Shown: positions 18,757 through 30,095, counted from the first letter of the stretch. The stretch is DNA of 56,837 bases from Limnohabitans sp. JirII-31 (GCF_002778315.1 NZ_NESA01000018.1:1-56837), one strand, 5' to 3'. Notes: generated from the letters alone by a model not told the origin. Translations and numbers: made by a program.

Positions 18757-20784
18757 TTATTTGAGCCAGACGAACCAAGTCATCAGCACGAACACGCCCA
18801 AGATCATCACCAAGGCGTAGTTGTAGAGGTAGCCCGACTGCAAGCCGCGCGTCACCGAAGACACCCAACCCACCAGCTTCCAGGAACCGTTGACGATGCC
18901 GCCATCGATGATGGCTTGGTCGCCACCCTTCCACAGCCCTGTGCCCAAGGCACGTGCGCCACGGGCCAAGACGTTTTCGTTGAACCAGTCCAGGTAGTAC
19001 TTGTTTTCCAACAAGGTGTAGATGGGTTGGCACACGCGTTGGATGGCAGCGGGCACGGCGGGGTTGACCATGTACATGTAGTACGAGCTGGCCACGCCAG
19101 CCAAGGCCAACCAAAACGGCAGCGAGCTGAAGGCATGCAAGGCCATGGCCACAGCACCGTGGTACTCGTGGGCCAGCTCATGCATGGCATGGTGCTTGTC
19201 GGCATCGATGAAGATGGCGTCTTTGAAGAACTCGCCATAGAGCATCGGGTCGATGGTGAGGTAACCAATGACCACCGAAGGAATCGCCAACAACAGCAGA
19301 GGCACCGTCACCACCCAGGGTGACTCGTGCGGGCTGTGGTCGTGGCCATGGTCATCATGGCCATGGTGGTCATCGTGTGCGTGGTGTGCATCGGGGTTCT
19401 GGTCATAGCGTTCTTCGCCATGGAACACCAAGAAGTACATGCGGAAGGAATAGAAGGCGGTGACAAACACACCGGCCAACACAGCAAAGTGCGCAAAGCC
19501 CGCGCCTGGCAGGTGGCTTTCAGCCACGGCCTCGATGATGCTGTCTTTGGAATAGAAGCCGGCAAAGAATGGCGTGCCAATCAAAGCCAGCGAGCCCAGC
19601 AACGAAGTGATCCAGGTGATGGGCATGTACTTGCGCACGCCGCCCATCCAACGGATGTCCTGGTTGTGGTGCATGCCCATGATGACCGAGCCTGCGCCCA
19701 AGAACAACAGGGCTTTGAAGAAAGCGTGGGTCATGAGGTGGAACACCGCCACCGAGTAGGCTGAAGCGCCCAAGGCCACCGTCATGTAGCCCAGTTGCGA
19801 CAAGGTGGAGTAAGCCACCACGCGCTTGATGTCGTTTTGAATCAGCCCCAAAAAGCCCATGAACAAGGCAGTGATAGCACCGATCACCAAGATGAAGTTG
19901 AGCGCCGTGTCTGACAACTCAAACAAGGGCGACATGCGCGTCACCATGAAGATGCCAGCGGTCACCATGGTGGCGGCGTGGATCAAGGCAGAAATGGGCG
20001 TGGGGCCTTCCATCGAGTCAGGCAACCACACATGCAGCGGGAATTGGGCTGACTTGCCCATGGCGCCAATGAACAGGCAAATACAGATCACCGTCACCAA
20101 CATCCAGTCGGTGCCGGGGAAGGTGATGGCACCCAGTTCAGCCGCTTTGGCAAATGCTTCGGTGTAGTTCAAGGTGCCGGCATAGGCCACGATCAAGCCA
20201 ATACCCAAGATGAAGCCAAAGTCACCCACACGGTTGACCAAGAAGGCTTTCATGTTGGCGAAGATGGCCGTGGGTTTGTTGAACCAGAAACCGATCAACA
20301 GATACGACACCAAGCCCACGGCTTCCCAGCCGAAGAACAGCTGCAACATGTTGTTGCTCATGACCAGCATCAACATGGAGAAAGTGAACAGCGAGATGTA
20401 GGAGAAGAAGCGGTTGTAGCCCTCGTCCTCTTCCATGTAGCCAATGGTGTACAGGTGAACCATCAATGAGACGAAGGTGACCACGCACATCATCATGGCG
20501 GTCAGGCCATCCACCAAAAAGCCCACTTCCATTTTCAAACCACCCACCACCATCCAGGTGTAGAGGGTGTCGTTGAAGCGGGCGCCGTCGATGGCCACGC
20601 TCTTGAGCGTCATGGCCGACAGCACAAAGGCGATGAACACGCCCAAAATGGTCAGGGTGTGCGTCAGGCGACGGCCAATCCAGTTGCCACCGAAACGGGT
20701 GCCAAACAGGCCCGCCAAAGTGGAGCCAACCAGCGGGGCCAGGGGAACGGCCAGCAAAGTAGAAGCTTGTAGGGTTTGTGACAT
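18757..20784 (-). CDS. nuoL: NADH-quinone oxidoreductase subunit L
   Basis: The 675-residue largest antiporter-like subunit ends the membrane arm and carries the long lateral helix. Seen: FFGWEAVGLVSYLLIGFWF, KSAQFPLHVWLPDSMEGPTP and IQNDIKRVVAYSTLSQLGYM. The ATG at 20784 (MSQTLQ) has GGAGG supplied by the intergenic repeat upstream. Residues about 457-488 form a loop extraordinarily rich in His and Asp (AHHAHDDHHGHDDHGHDH), longer than in E. coli NuoL, which could bind metal. Confidence 0.97.
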   Translation of the reverse strand: MSQTLQASTLLAVPLAPLVGSTLAGLFGTRFGGNWIGRRLTHTLTILGVFIAFVLSAMTLKSVAIDGARFNDTLYTWMVVGGLKMEVGFLVDGLTAMMMCVVTFVSLMVHLYTIGYMEEDEGYNRFFSYISLFTFSMLMLVMSNNMLQLFFGWEAVGLVSYLLIGFWFNKPTAIFANMKAFLVNRVGDFGFILGIGLIVAYAGTLNYTEAFAKAAELGAITFPGTDWMLVTVICICLFIGAMGKSAQFPLHVWLPDSMEGPTPISALIHAATMVTAGIFMVTRMSPLFELSDTALNFILVIGAITALFMGFLGLIQNDIKRVVAYSTLSQLGYMTVALGASAYSVAVFHLMTHAFFKALLFLGAGSVIMGMHHNQDIRWMGGVRKYMPITWITSLLGSLALIGTPFFAGFYSKDSIIEAVAESHLPGAGFAHFAVLAGVFVTAFYSFRMYFLVFHGEERYDQNPDAHHAHDDHHGHDDHGHDHSPHESPWVVTVPLLLLAIPSVVIGYLTIDPMLYGEFFKDAIFIDADKHHAMHELAHEYHGAVAMALHAFSSLPFWLALAGVASSYYMYMVNPAVPAAIQRVCQPIYTLLENKYYLDWFNENVLARGARALGTGLWKGGDQAIIDGGIVNGSWKLVGWVSSVTRGLQSGYLYNYALVMILGVFVLMTWFVWLK

Positions 20785-20791
20785 GGTGTCA

Positions 20792-20870
20792 GACCTCCGC
20801 AGAGCCGCCCCAAGGCAGGCCTGAGCCCCCTTGGGAGGCAGTGAATACACAAAGTGATGAACGTGGGGGC
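20792..20870 (-). repeat. 79-bp intergenic repeat, copy 1 (nuoK-nuoL gap)
   Basis: This copy is colinear without gaps with copies at 27051-27129 and 28908-28986; by eye it matches copy 3 at 68 of 79 positions. It fills almost the whole nuoK-nuoL gap and places GGAGG before the nuoL ATG. The central CCCCC...GGGAGG hairpin is partly decayed here. Confidence 0.85.
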
Positions 20871-20876
20871 TTCATA

Positions 20877-21185
20877 TCAGCCCTTGAGCGTGTTGAGTTC
20901 ATCCACGTTGATGCTGGACTTGTTGCGGAACAACTGCACCAGAATCGCCAGACCAATGGCCGACTCAGCAGCCGCCACCGTCAAGATGAAGAAAACGAAA
21001 ATTTGACCGTTCAAGTCGCCCAAGTAGTGCGAGAACGCCACAAAGTTCATGTTGACCGCCAACAGCATCAACTCAATCGCCATCAACAAGACGATCAAGT
21101 TTTTGCGGTTCAAGAAGATGCCAGTCACAGACAAGGCGAACAAAATTGCGCCCAGCGTCAGGTAGTGGCCTAAGGTGATGCTCAT
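20877..21185 (-). CDS. nuoK: NADH-quinone oxidoreductase subunit K
   Basis: The 102-residue subunit has three membrane helices; [21 protein letters not shown] and the conserved membrane Glu residues in [13 protein letters not shown] and [11 protein letters not shown] are present. It takes part in proton transfer next to NuoJ. Its start overlaps the nuoJ stop by 4 bp. Confidence 0.97.
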   Translation of the reverse strand: MSITLGHYLTLGAILFALSVTGIFLNRKNLIVLLMAIELMLLAVNMNFVAFSHYLGDLNGQIFVFFILTVAAAESAIGLAILVQLFRNKSSINVDELNTLKG

Positions 21186-21916
21186 GCTTTTTTCTCCTGC
21201 TCAGGGGCGGGCTCAGCGGCAGGTTGAACCGCTGCCATCTTGACCAAGGACACACGGTCACGCGCTTTGACGCGCACTTGCTGACTCGGGTCCTGGGTTT
21301 TGGTGTCTTTGCGGGCGCGCAAGGTCAAGGCGATGGCAGCAATCAAGGCCACCAACAAAATGATCGCGGCCACTTGCACGGGGTAGAGGTACTCGGTGTA
21401 GAGCAACACGCCCAAGGCCTTGGTGTTGGAGACTTGCGCCACCACCACATGGCCCACATCGGCCGCCTGAGACGCTGCGGCCAGCGCCGCAGAGGCTGTG
21501 TCAGCAGGAGCCGTCACGACCACGGGCGTGACCACCGAGGGCAAGGCCGAGACACGTGGCTCGCTGACGCGAAAGCCACCCAACAGCACGGCAGCCAGTT
21601 CAAGCGCAATCACCGCGCCCACCGTGGCAGCCAGAGGAAAGTGTTTCCAAAAGCCTTGGCGAATGCTGTCGATGTTGATGTCGAGCATCATCACCACAAA
21701 CAAGAACAAGACCATCACAGCACCCACGTACACCAGCACCAAGGCGATGGAGAGGAACTCTGCTTTGAGCAGCATCCACACGCCCGAAGCCTGGAAGAAC
21801 GCCAGCACCAAATAGAGGGCGGCGTGCACAGGGTTACGCGCCGTGATGACGCGGAATGCGGCAAACAGCAAGACTGCTGAGAACGCGTAGAAAAGAGCCG
21901 ATTGAACGTCCATCAT
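21182..21916 (-). CDS. nuoJ: NADH-quinone oxidoreductase subunit J
   Basis: The 244-residue membrane subunit starts ATG ATG (either may be used). The conserved core is [25 protein letters not shown] and [20 protein letters not shown]. Between helices there is an Ala/Val-rich periplasmic insertion (about residues 115-170), and the C-terminal tail ([20 protein letters not shown]) is longer than in E. coli NuoJ. Confidence 0.96.
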   Translation of the reverse strand: MMDVQSALFYAFSAVLLFAAFRVITARNPVHAALYLVLAFFQASGVWMLLKAEFLSIALVLVYVGAVMVLFLFVVMMLDINIDSIRQGFWKHFPLAATVGAVIALELAAVLLGGFRVSEPRVSALPSVVTPVVVTAPADTASAALAAASQAADVGHVVVAQVSNTKALGVLLYTEYLYPVQVAAIILLVALIAAIALTLRARKDTKTQDPSQQVRVKARDRVSLVKMAAVQPAAEPAPEQEKKA

Positions 21917-21924
21917 GAAATCTT

Positions 21925-22437
21925 TCAGCGGTATTTGGCGTCAGCAGCTTTGTTGGCCGCAATCTCGGGTTCGTAGCGGTCACCCACGGCCAGCAACATC
22001 TCTTTGGTGAAGTACAGGTCACCGCGCTTTTCGCCGTGGTACTCAAAGATGTGGGTTTCGACGATCGAGTCGACCGGGCAGCTCTCTTCGCAAAAACCGC
22101 AGAAGATGCATTTGGTCAGGTCGATGTCATAGCGTGTGGTGCGGCGGCTGCCATCGGCACGTTGGTCGGACTCAATGGTGATGGCCATGGCCGGGCAAAC
22201 AGCTTCGCACAGCTTGCAAGCAATGCAACGCTCTTCGCCGTTTTCATAGCGACGTAAGGCGTGCAGGCCACGGAAACGTGGCGACATGGGCGTTTTCTCT
22301 TCAGGAAACTGCACCGTGATGCTGCGCGAGAACATGTACTTGCCAGTCAAGGCCATGCCTTTGAACAGCTCGGTGAGCAAGAAGCTCGACAAAAAGTCGC
22401 GCAACGAGAAAGGGGCGGAATGTGTCGTTGTAGTCAT
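21925..22437 (-). CDS. nuoI: NADH-quinone oxidoreductase subunit I
   Basis: The 170-residue 8Fe ferredoxin-like subunit carries clusters N6a and N6b, which pass electrons from NuoG to NuoB. Two CxxCxxCxxxCP motifs are intact: [12 protein letters not shown] and [12 protein letters not shown]. The ATG at 22437 ([10 protein letters not shown]) is chosen over an upstream in-frame start that would overlap the nuoH 3' end. Confidence 0.97.
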   Translation of the reverse strand: MTTTTHSAPFSLRDFLSSFLLTELFKGMALTGKYMFSRSITVQFPEEKTPMSPRFRGLHALRRYENGEERCIACKLCEAVCPAMAITIESDQRADGSRRTTRYDIDLTKCIFCGFCEESCPVDSIVETHIFEYHGEKRGDLYFTKEMLLAVGDRYEPEIAANKAADAKYR

Positions 22438-22453
22438 GGTGTGTGCTCCGGCA

Positions 22454-23536
22454 TCAGTTCCAGATGTTCCATGGGGTCTGCATCCAGACACCCACCACCA
22501 GCAACCAAACCAAGGTCACGGGAATAAAAATCTTCCAGCCCAAACGCATGATCTGGTCATAGCGGTAGCGTGGGAAGGTGGCGCGCACCCACAGGAACAT
22601 GGTCACGACCACGAAGGTTTTGAGGCCTAACCAAATCCAGCCCGGCACCAGGTTGAACAGTGCGTTGTCCAGAGGAGACAACCAGCCGCCCAAGAACATC
22701 ACCACGGCCAGCATGGACACCAAAATCATGTTGGCGTATTCGGCCAAGAAGAACATGGCAAATGACATGCCCGAGTACTCAATCATGTGGCCGGCCACAA
22801 TTTCAGACTCGCCTTCCACCACGTCAAACGGGTGGCGGTTGGTTTCAGCCAGACCGGAGATGAAATAGACCAAGAAGATGGGCAACAGGGGCAACCAGTT
22901 CCACGACAGAAAGGTCAGGCCTTTGTCGGCCATCATGCCTTTGGCCTGGCCCATCACGATGTCGCTCATGTTGAGGCTGGCAGACACCATCAAGACGATC
23001 ACAAAGCAAAAGCCCATGGCGATTTCGTAGCTCACCATTTGGGCCGAGGCACGCATGGCGCCCAAGAAAGCGTATTTAGAGTTGGAAGCCCAACCCGCAA
23101 TGATCACGCCGTACACCTCCAGCGAGGTGATGGCCATCAAGAACAGCAAGCCAGCATTGACATTGGCCAAGGCCACATCCGGGCCAAAGGGAATCACCGC
23201 CCAGGCCGCGAGCGCGGGCATGATGGTCATGATGGGGCCGAGCAAGAACAAGCCGGTAGAGGCTTGGGTCGGCACAATGATTTCTTTGGTCAACAGCTTG
23301 AGTGCATCGGCAATCGGTTGCAACAAACCACCGGGACCGGTGCGGTTGGGACCTTTGCGGATTTGGGTGTAGCCAATGGCTTTGCGCTCCCACAGCGTGA
23401 GGTAAGCCACGCAGCCCATCAAAGGCAGCAGCACCGCCACGATCTTGAGCAGCGTCCACAACACCGGCCAGGCCATGGTGGTCCACCACACTTGGGACGA
23501 CAGGGCCAGACCTGCGTTGAAAATTGCGTCCACCAT
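22454..23536 (-). CDS. nuoH: NADH-quinone oxidoreductase subunit H
   Basis: The 360-residue membrane subunit forms the quinone-access chamber with NuoB and NuoD. The signature [20 protein letters not shown] and the loop [19 protein letters not shown] are present. The ATG at 23536 overlaps the nuoG stop (TGATG) and has GGAGGT six bases upstream; a GTG one codon earlier is less likely. Confidence 0.97.
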   Translation of the reverse strand: MVDAIFNAGLALSSQVWWTTMAWPVLWTLLKIVAVLLPLMGCVAYLTLWERKAIGYTQIRKGPNRTGPGGLLQPIADALKLLTKEIIVPTQASTGLFLLGPIMTIMPALAAWAVIPFGPDVALANVNAGLLFLMAITSLEVYGVIIAGWASNSKYAFLGAMRASAQMVSYEIAMGFCFVIVLMVSASLNMSDIVMGQAKGMMADKGLTFLSWNWLPLLPIFLVYFISGLAETNRHPFDVVEGESEIVAGHMIEYSGMSFAMFFLAEYANMILVSMLAVVMFLGGWLSPLDNALFNLVPGWIWLGLKTFVVVTMFLWVRATFPRYRYDQIMRLGWKIFIPVTLVWLLVVGVWMQTPWNIWN

Positions 23537-25680
23537 CACAGACCTCCTTCCAACTTCGCATCAACCGTAGGTTGTTTGGCATCCGCCGCAGGTTGCTTGG
23601 CATCCGCCGTGAGCTGCAGCGACGGTGCACGGCGCACCAAGCTGTCGAGTTGGTAAATCGCAGCCGTGGCAGGTTGCCCTGCGACTGGGCTGACATCCAC
23701 GTTCGCGCTGCAAGCGTTGGACAACAAGGCTGCCACGTTGGCAGGAATGGCCTGGGCGCGCACTTCGTCAATGGTCTCGAAGGCAAAACCTGACACATGC
23801 AACATCGACCCCAAGACGCGCAGCACTTTCCAGGCAGGACGGGTTTCACCCAAAGGCTTGACCACGCCGTGGAAGCTTTGCACGCGACCTTCGGTGTTGA
23901 TGAAGGTGCCTGCTGTTTCGGTGAAAGGCGAGATGGGCAACAGCACATCGCTGATGTCCAGATTGGTTTTGAACGGTGACAAGGTGACCACCATCTCGGC
24001 TTGACCAATGGCCTGTGCAGCCGCAGCACCGTTGGCAGCGTCAACAGCAGGTTCCGTGTTGAGCAACACCACGGCTTTCAAACCACCAGCCAACATCTGG
24101 CCTGCATTCAGGCCACCAGCCACCGGCAAGGCACCCACCACTTGGGCACCCACGGTGTTGGCGGCTTCGCCGAGATAACCCACGGTGGCACCCGTTTGTG
24201 CGCCAATCCAGTTGGCCAAGCTCAACAAGCTCGATGCGTGTGCATGGTGCGCGGCGGCATTGCCCAACACAATGGCTTTGCGCTCACCACCCGTCAAAGA
24301 CTTGGCGATGGCTTGCGCTTGTGCGTTGCTGGCGTTACCCGCCACAGGTGCCGCAGCCCCGGTGATGGCCCCTACCGCAGCGGCGACATCGGCCAGGGCT
24401 TGCACCCAATGGGCGGCGTCAGCCAGCAAAGTGTTGGCCACCGGCATGGCCCAGTCGTAGGACTGCGCGTTCAAGGCATGCAGCTTGGCACCGTTGCGCA
24501 CCGCTTGGCGCAGGCGTTGTGCCATCAAAGGCTGGTCTTTGCGGATGTTGCTGCCAATCACCAACACACGCTGCAATGTGCTCAGCGATGCCAATGAAGT
24601 GCCCAGCCAACGCGTTGTCGCGTCGTGTTGGAAATCTGCGGCACGCAAACGCGTGTCGATGTTTTGGCTGCCTAAGCCGCGCATGAGAGACGCGGCCAGG
24701 AACAACTCTTCGGCGGTGCTGTGCGGACTGGCCAAGGTGCCGATGGCCTGTGCACCGTGCTGGGCTTTGACGCCTTGCAGGCCATTGGCCACGTATTCCA
24801 AGGCGGTTTGCCAATCCACTTCTTTCCACTCGCCACCTTGCTTGAGCATGGGGGTGGTCAAGCGGTCGGCGCTCTCTAAGGCTTCGTAGCTGAAGCGATC
24901 ACGGTCGGCAATCCAGCACTCGTTGACGTCTTCGTTTTCCAAAGGCACAACACGCAGCACTTTGTTGTTCTTGACTTGAACAATCAAATTGGCGCCGGTG
25001 GCGTCGTGCGGGCTGACCGACTTGCGACGGCTCAACTCCCAGGTGCGGGCCTGGTAGCGGAAGGGTTTGCTGGTCAGGGCACCGACGGGGCAGATGTCGA
25101 TCATGTTGCCCGACAACTCGGAGTCCACCGACTGGCCCACAAAGGTTTCAATCTCGGCATGCTCGCCGCGGTGCGACATGCCCAGCTCCATGATGCCGGC
25201 CACTTCTTGGCCAAAGCGCACGCAGCGGGTGCAATGGATGCAACGGCTCATCTCTTCCATGCTGATGAGCGGACCTGCGTCTTTGTGGAACACGACGCGT
25301 TTTTCTTCTTCGTAACGCGAAGTCGAGCCACCATAACCCACCGCCAAGTCTTGCAACTGGCACTCACCGCCTTGGTCGCAAATCGGGCAATCGAGCGGAT
25401 GGTTGATGAGCAAGAACTCCATCACCGACTTCTGCGCTTTGACCGCCTTGTCGCTCTTGGTGCGAACGATCATGCCTTGCGTCACGGGCGTGGCACAGGC
25501 GGGCATGGGCTTGGGGGCTTTTTCCACATCGACCAGACACATGCGGCAGTTGGCCGCAATGCTGAGCTTCTTGTGGTAACAAAAGTGCGGAATGTAGGTG
25601 CCCGCCTTTTCAGCCGCATGCATGACCATGCAGCCTTCTTGGACTTCTATCTTTTTGCCGTCGAGTTCGATTTCAACCAT
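23536..25680 (-). CDS. nuoG: NADH-quinone oxidoreductase subunit G
   Basis: The 714-residue iron-sulfur subunit has an N-terminal 2Fe-2S ligand set ([20 protein letters not shown]), the His-ligated 4Fe-4S motif [18 protein letters not shown] and [10 protein letters not shown], followed by a degenerate molybdopterin-oxidoreductase-like domain. The extreme C-terminus carries a short tandem repeat ([21 protein letters not shown]) of 21 bp period, which looks like slippage. Confidence 0.97.
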   Translation of the reverse strand: MVEIELDGKKIEVQEGCMVMHAAEKAGTYIPHFCYHKKLSIAANCRMCLVDVEKAPKPMPACATPVTQGMIVRTKSDKAVKAQKSVMEFLLINHPLDCPICDQGGECQLQDLAVGYGGSTSRYEEEKRVVFHKDAGPLISMEEMSRCIHCTRCVRFGQEVAGIMELGMSHRGEHAEIETFVGQSVDSELSGNMIDICPVGALTSKPFRYQARTWELSRRKSVSPHDATGANLIVQVKNNKVLRVVPLENEDVNECWIADRDRFSYEALESADRLTTPMLKQGGEWKEVDWQTALEYVANGLQGVKAQHGAQAIGTLASPHSTAEELFLAASLMRGLGSQNIDTRLRAADFQHDATTRWLGTSLASLSTLQRVLVIGSNIRKDQPLMAQRLRQAVRNGAKLHALNAQSYDWAMPVANTLLADAAHWVQALADVAAAVGAITGAAAPVAGNASNAQAQAIAKSLTGGERKAIVLGNAAAHHAHASSLLSLANWIGAQTGATVGYLGEAANTVGAQVVGALPVAGGLNAGQMLAGGLKAVVLLNTEPAVDAANGAAAAQAIGQAEMVVTLSPFKTNLDISDVLLPISPFTETAGTFINTEGRVQSFHGVVKPLGETRPAWKVLRVLGSMLHVSGFAFETIDEVRAQAIPANVAALLSNACSANVDVSPVAGQPATAAIYQLDSLVRRAPSLQLTADAKQPAADAKQPTVDAKLEGGL

Positions 25681-25692
25681 GGTGCTTATCCG

Positions 25693-27045
25693 TCAAACGT
25701 ACGCCGGGACCATGCAGGTCTTGTGCGTGATGTGGTGTTCAAATTCGTGGCGGAAATGTTTGAGCATGCCGCGCACAGGCATGGCAGCGGCGTCACCCAA
25801 GGCGCAAATCGTGCGGCCCATGATGTTTTCTGCCACGTTGTCCAACAAGTCCATGTCGCTGGGTCGGCCCTCGCCGCGCTCCAAGCGGTCCACCATGCGC
25901 CACAGCCAACCTGTGCCTTCGCGGCAAGGGGTGCATTGGCCACATGATTCGTGCATGTAGAAATAGCTCAAGCGTTGCAGGCTCTTGACCATGCAGCGTG
26001 AATCGTCCATCACGATGACAGCGCCCGAACCCAACATCGAGCCAGCTTTGGCGATCGAGTCGTAGTCCATGGTGCAGTCCATGATGATGTGGGCCGGCAA
26101 CACCGGGGCAGATGATCCGCCAGGAATCACCGCTTTGAGCTGGCGACCTTTGCGCACGCCACCCGCCAACTCCAACAATTTGGAGAACGGCGTGCCCATG
26201 GGAATTTCGTAGTTGCCAGGACGTTCCACGTCACCGCTGACCGAGAAGATCTTGGTGCCGCCGTTGTTGGGCTTGCCGCATTCGAGGTAGGCCTGCCCCC
26301 CGTTGCGAATGATCCACGGCACGGCCGCGAAGGTTTCGGTGTTGTTGATGGTGGTGGGTTTGCCGTACAAACCAAAGCTGGCTGGGAACGGTGGCTTGAA
26401 GCGGGGCTGACCCTTCTTGCCTTCAAGTGACTCCAACAGCGCGGTTTCTTCACCGCAAATGTAAGCACCAAAACCATGGGCGGCATGCAACTGGAAGCTG
26501 AAGTTCGAGCCCATGATGCGATCGCCCAAAAAGCCTGCGGCACGCGCTTCTTCGAGGGCCGCTTCAAAGCGTTCGTAGGTCTGGAAAATTTCGCCGTGGA
26601 TGTAGTTGTAGCCCACGCTGATGCCCATGGCATAGGCCGCAATGGCCATGCCCTCAATCACGATGTGAGGGTTGTGTTGCAAGATCTCACGGTCTTTGCA
26701 AGTGCCCGGCTCACCTTCGTCCGAGTTACACACCAAATACTTTTGGCCAGGGAACTGGCGGGGCATGAAGCTCCACTTCAAACCGGTAGGAAAGCCCGCA
26801 CCGCCGCGACCACGCAGGCCCGACTCTTTGACGGTGGCAATGACCTGGTCTTGGGTCAGGCCCTCGCCGCCGTCTTGGCCCAAGATTTTGCGCAAGGCCT
26901 GGTAGCCACCACGCGCCACATAGTCTTGCAGCGACCAGTTGCTGCCATTCAAGTCGGCCAAGATTTGGGGGCCCAGGTGACGGCCATGAAAGCATGTCTC
27001 GACCGCGTTGGTCTGAAATTGAGAAAGCAGGTGTTGGAGGTTCAT
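25693..27045 (-). CDS. nuoF: NADH-quinone oxidoreductase subunit F
   Basis: The 450-residue NADH- and FMN-binding subunit is the electron entry point. Seen: [13 protein letters not shown] (NADH), [16 protein letters not shown] (FMN) and the 4Fe-4S ligands [12 protein letters not shown] with a distal Cys in [14 protein letters not shown]. The ATG at 27045 is preceded by GGGAG from the intergenic repeat. Confidence 0.98.
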   Translation of the reverse strand: MNLQHLLSQFQTNAVETCFHGRHLGPQILADLNGSNWSLQDYVARGGYQALRKILGQDGGEGLTQDQVIATVKESGLRGRGGAGFPTGLKWSFMPRQFPGQKYLVCNSDEGEPGTCKDREILQHNPHIVIEGMAIAAYAMGISVGYNYIHGEIFQTYERFEAALEEARAAGFLGDRIMGSNFSFQLHAAHGFGAYICGEETALLESLEGKKGQPRFKPPFPASFGLYGKPTTINNTETFAAVPWIIRNGGQAYLECGKPNNGGTKIFSVSGDVERPGNYEIPMGTPFSKLLELAGGVRKGRQLKAVIPGGSSAPVLPAHIIMDCTMDYDSIAKAGSMLGSGAVIVMDDSRCMVKSLQRLSYFYMHESCGQCTPCREGTGWLWRMVDRLERGEGRPSDMDLLDNVAENIMGRTICALGDAAAMPVRGMLKHFRHEFEHHITHKTCMVPAYV

Positions 27046-27050
27046 GGTTG

Positions 27051-27129
27051 GACTCCCGCAGGGCCGCCCAAAGGGAGGCCAGCGCCCCCTCGGGGGGCAG
27101 TGAATACGCGCAGCGATGAACGTGGGGGC
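27051..27129 (-). repeat. 79-bp intergenic repeat, copy 2 (nuoE-nuoF gap)
   Basis: This copy matches copy 3 at 71 of 79 positions by eye, without gaps. Its GC-rich centre GCGCCCCCTCGGGGGGC can form a tight hairpin. It fills the gap from the nuoE stop to 5 bases before the nuoF ATG and supplies GGGAG as ribosome-binding site. Confidence 0.88.
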
Positions 27130-27130
27130 A

Positions 27131-27652
27131 TCATGTGTTTTCCTTCACCGCACGCAAACCATCGACCAACTGGTCGATCTTGTCGTGGCTCATGTAGCTG
27201 CACATGGTGCGGTCGTTGACCAGCAACACCGGTGCATCGGCGCAAGCGCCCATGCACTCACCGGGCTGCACCGTGAACAGGCCATCCGCGGTGGTTTCAC
27301 CCACCTCAATGCCCAGCTTTTTCACCAAGTGCACCAAAGCCGCTTGGCCATTGCGCAACTGGCATGGCAGGTTGGTGCACACATTGATCTTGAACTTGCC
27401 AACCGGTTGCTGGTTGTACATGTTGTAGAAGGTGGTCACTTCATGCACAGCCATGGGCGCCATGCCCAGGTGCTCGGCAATGGCGCGCTCGCTGTCAGCA
27501 CTGACAAAGCCCTGCTCTTGCTGCACGATAGCCAAGCAGGCCATGACGGCCGACTGCTTTTGGTCATCGGGGTACTTGGCCACTTCGCGGTCGAAACGCG
27601 CGTAGGTTTGGGCCGACAGCGCGGGGCTGTGGGTGGTGGTGTGAGAACTCAT
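27131..27652 (-). CDS. nuoE: NADH-quinone oxidoreductase subunit E
   Basis: The 173-residue thioredoxin-fold subunit carries the 2Fe-2S cluster N1a. Ligand motifs VCTNLPCQL and [12 protein letters not shown] are present. The start overlaps the nuoD stop by 4 bp (ATGA). Confidence 0.97.
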   Translation of the reverse strand: MSSHTTTHSPALSAQTYARFDREVAKYPDDQKQSAVMACLAIVQQEQGFVSADSERAIAEHLGMAPMAVHEVTTFYNMYNQQPVGKFKINVCTNLPCQLRNGQAALVHLVKKLGIEVGETTADGLFTVQPGECMGACADAPVLLVNDRTMCSYMSHDKIDQLVDGLRAVKENT

Positions 27653-28902
27653 CGGTCAATTTCCCCGAACACAATGTCCATGGTGCCAATCACCGCCACG
27701 GTGTCGGCGATCATGTGGCCACGCGCCATTTCATCCATGGCTGCCAAGTGGGCAAAACCAGGGGCGCGAATTTTCAATCGGTAAGGCTTGTTGGCACCGT
27801 CACTCACGAGGTAAATGCCAAACTCACCTTTGGGGTGCTCGACGGCGGCATAAGCCTCGCCTTCGGGCACATGGAAACCTTCGGTGAAGAGCTTGAAGTG
27901 GTGAATCAGCTCTTCCATGTTGGACTTCATGCCTTCACGGCTGGGCGCAGCCACCTTGTGGTTGTCGGTGATGACGGGCCCTGGGTTGGCACGCAACCAT
28001 TGCACGCACTGCTGGATGATGCGGTTGGACTGGCGCATTTCTTCGACGCGCACCAAGTAACGGTCATAGCAGTCACCGGTTTTGCCCACAGGGATGTCGA
28101 AATCCATGCGGTCATACACGTCATACGGCTGGTGCTTGCGCAAGTCCCAGGCGATGCCCGAACCACGCAACATGGCACCGGTGAAGCCGAGGTTTTTGGC
28201 GCGCTCGGGCGTGACGATGCCGACATCGACCAAACGCTGTTTCCAGATGCGGTTGTCGGTCAGCAGGGTTTCGTACTCATCCACCAGCTTGGGAAAGCGT
28301 TGGGTGAAGTCGTCGATGAAGTCGAGCAAAGAGCCTTGGCGGTTTTCGTTCAAACGCGCAATGGCTTTGGCGTTGCGCACCTTGCTGGCCTTGTACTGGG
28401 GCATGGTGTCTGGCAAGTCGCGGTACACGCCGCCTGGACGGAAATAAGCGGCATGCATGCGGGCGCCCGACACAGCCTCGTACATGTCAAACAGGTCTTC
28501 GCGTTCGCGGAAGCAATAGATCAAGATGTTCATCGCGCCGCAGTCAAACCCGTGGCAACCTAACCACAACAAGTGGTTGAGCAAACGGGTGATTTCGGCA
28601 TACATGACGCGGATGTACTGGGCACGCTCGGGCACCTCGATGCCCATCATTTTTTCAATCGCCAAGCAGTACGCATGCTCGTTACTCATCATGGACACAT
28701 AGTCCAGACGGTCCATGTAGGGCAGCGATTGGATGTAGGTTTTGCTCTCGGCCAATTTTTCAGTGGCGCGGTGCAGCAGACCGATGTGCGGATCGGCGCG
28801 TTGCACCACTTCGCCGTCGAGCTCGAGCACCAAACGCAGCACACCGTGCGCGGCCGGGTGTTGCGGACCAAGGTTGAGGGTGTAGTTTTTGATATCAGCC
28901 AT
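27649..28902 (-). CDS. nuoD: NADH-quinone oxidoreductase subunit D
   Basis: The 417-residue 49-kDa-type subunit lines the quinone site. It begins [20 protein letters not shown], with the conserved [13 protein letters not shown] loop, and later [15 protein letters not shown] and DIVFGEIDR at the C-terminus. The ATG at 28902 is preceded by GGGAG from the repeat. Confidence 0.98.
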   Translation of the reverse strand: MADIKNYTLNLGPQHPAAHGVLRLVLELDGEVVQRADPHIGLLHRATEKLAESKTYIQSLPYMDRLDYVSMMSNEHAYCLAIEKMMGIEVPERAQYIRVMYAEITRLLNHLLWLGCHGFDCGAMNILIYCFREREDLFDMYEAVSGARMHAAYFRPGGVYRDLPDTMPQYKASKVRNAKAIARLNENRQGSLLDFIDDFTQRFPKLVDEYETLLTDNRIWKQRLVDVGIVTPERAKNLGFTGAMLRGSGIAWDLRKHQPYDVYDRMDFDIPVGKTGDCYDRYLVRVEEMRQSNRIIQQCVQWLRANPGPVITDNHKVAAPSREGMKSNMEELIHHFKLFTEGFHVPEGEAYAAVEHPKGEFGIYLVSDGANKPYRLKIRAPGFAHLAAMDEMARGHMIADTVAVIGTMDIVFGEIDR

Positions 28903-28907
28903 GATTG

Positions 28908-28986
28908 GACTCCCGCCGGGCCGCCCCAAGGGAGGCCTGCGCCCCCTCGGGGGGCAGCGAATACACGAAGTGATGAGCGTGGGGGC
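28908..28986 (-). repeat. 79-bp intergenic repeat, copy 3 (nuoC-nuoD gap)
   Basis: This is the copy closest to the apparent consensus: a GC-rich hairpin core (GCGCCCCCTCGGGGGGC), a conserved flank ending GTGGGGGC, and GGGAG at the nuoD-proximal end. It lies 5 bases before the nuoD ATG and 6 after the nuoC stop. Confidence 0.88.
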
Positions 28987-28992
28987 GATGCG

Positions 28993-29604
28993 TCATGCCA
29001 AGCCGCCGTAGTTGTCTTCGCGGATGATGCGCGGCGTGATCTCGCGCGGCTCAATGGTGACCGGCTGGTACACCACACGTTTTTGTTCAGCGTCATAGCG
29101 CATTTCGACATAGCCCGAGGTCGGGAAGTCTTTGCGGAACGGATGGCCAATGAAACCGTAGTCGGTCAAGATGCGACGCAGGTCTTCATGGCCTTCAAAC
29201 ACGATGCCATACAGGTCAAAGGCTTCACGCTCAAACCAGTTGGCCGAGTTCCACACGTCGTTGACCGAAGCCACCAAAGGCATGTCGTCGCTCACAGCAA
29301 AGACGCGCACACGCAAACGCCAGTTGTGGGCAATCGACAGCAAATGGCTCACCACCGCAAAGCGCGGTGCGTCGGTGAATTTGGAATGGGCACCGTCTTT
29401 GTAGCTGGAGTAGTCCAAGCCGCACAAGTCGATGAGTTGCTCAAAGCCCAAGCGCGCGTCATCGCGCAAGGTGCGCATGACCGCGTGGTAGTTGGCGGCT
29501 GACACGGTCAGCGTGACCTCGCCCAGCGCCGCATCAAGTTGCTGGATGTTGTCGCCCAGCACCTCTTGCAGGTTGGCTTGAAGCGTGTGAATGGAGTGGC
29601 TCAT
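28993..29604 (-). CDS. nuoC: NADH-quinone oxidoreductase subunit C
   Basis: The 203-residue 30-kDa-type subunit of the peripheral arm has the signature [20 protein letters not shown] near the middle and GHPFRKDFP downstream. NuoC and NuoD are separate here, unlike the E. coli fusion. The start is the ATG at 29604 (MSHSIHTLQ), 14 bp after nuoB. Confidence 0.96.
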   Translation of the reverse strand: MSHSIHTLQANLQEVLGDNIQQLDAALGEVTLTVSAANYHAVMRTLRDDARLGFEQLIDLCGLDYSSYKDGAHSKFTDAPRFAVVSHLLSIAHNWRLRVRVFAVSDDMPLVASVNDVWNSANWFEREAFDLYGIVFEGHEDLRRILTDYGFIGHPFRKDFPTSGYVEMRYDAEQKRVVYQPVTIEPREITPRIIREDNYGGLA

Positions 29605-29618
29605 GGTCGCAGTCCTGC

Positions 29619-30095
29619 TCAACGGGCAATGGTGTTTTCGCGGCGAATCTTGCTCTGCAATTGCAAGATGCCGTACAGCAAGGCTTCCGCAGTGGGCGGG
29701 CAACCGGGCACATACACATCCACTGGCACCACACGGTCGCAGCCGCGCACCACCGAATAGCTGTAGTGGTAGTAGCCGCCGCCGTTGGCGCATGAGCCCA
29801 TAGACAAGACCCAACGCGGCTCAGACATCTGGTCGTAGACCTTGCGCAAAGCAGGGGCCATCTTGTTGCACAAGGTGCCGGCCACGATCATCAGGTCCGA
29901 TTGACGGGGGCTGGGGCGAAACAACATGCCAAAGCGGTCAATGTCGTAACGGGCAGCGCCCGCATGCATCATCTCCACCGCGCAGCAAGCCAGACCAAAG
30001 GTCATGGGCCACAACGAGCCAGTCTTGGCCCAGTTCACCACCGAGTCGTAGGACGTGGTGATGAAGCCTTCTTTGAAAACGCCTTCAATTGCCAT
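29619..30095 (-). CDS. nuoB: NADH-quinone oxidoreductase subunit B
   Basis: The 158-residue subunit carries cluster N2, the last iron-sulfur centre before quinone. The tandem Cys ligand motif [11 protein letters not shown], then [11 protein letters not shown] and [14 protein letters not shown], are intact. Confidence 0.98.
   Translation of the reverse strand: MAIEGVFKEGFITTSYDSVVNWAKTGSLWPMTFGLACCAVEMMHAGAARYDIDRFGMLFRPSPRQSDLMIVAGTLCNKMAPALRKVYDQMSEPRWVLSMGSCANGGGYYHYSYSVVRGCDRVVPVDVYVPGCPPTAEALLYGILQLQSKIRRENTIAR

Noticed and set aside
20792..28986. The three repeats as a CRISPR array or insertion sequence
   Set aside because: They are kilobases apart, have no spacers, and encode no transposase; a REP-like intergenic element is the better description.
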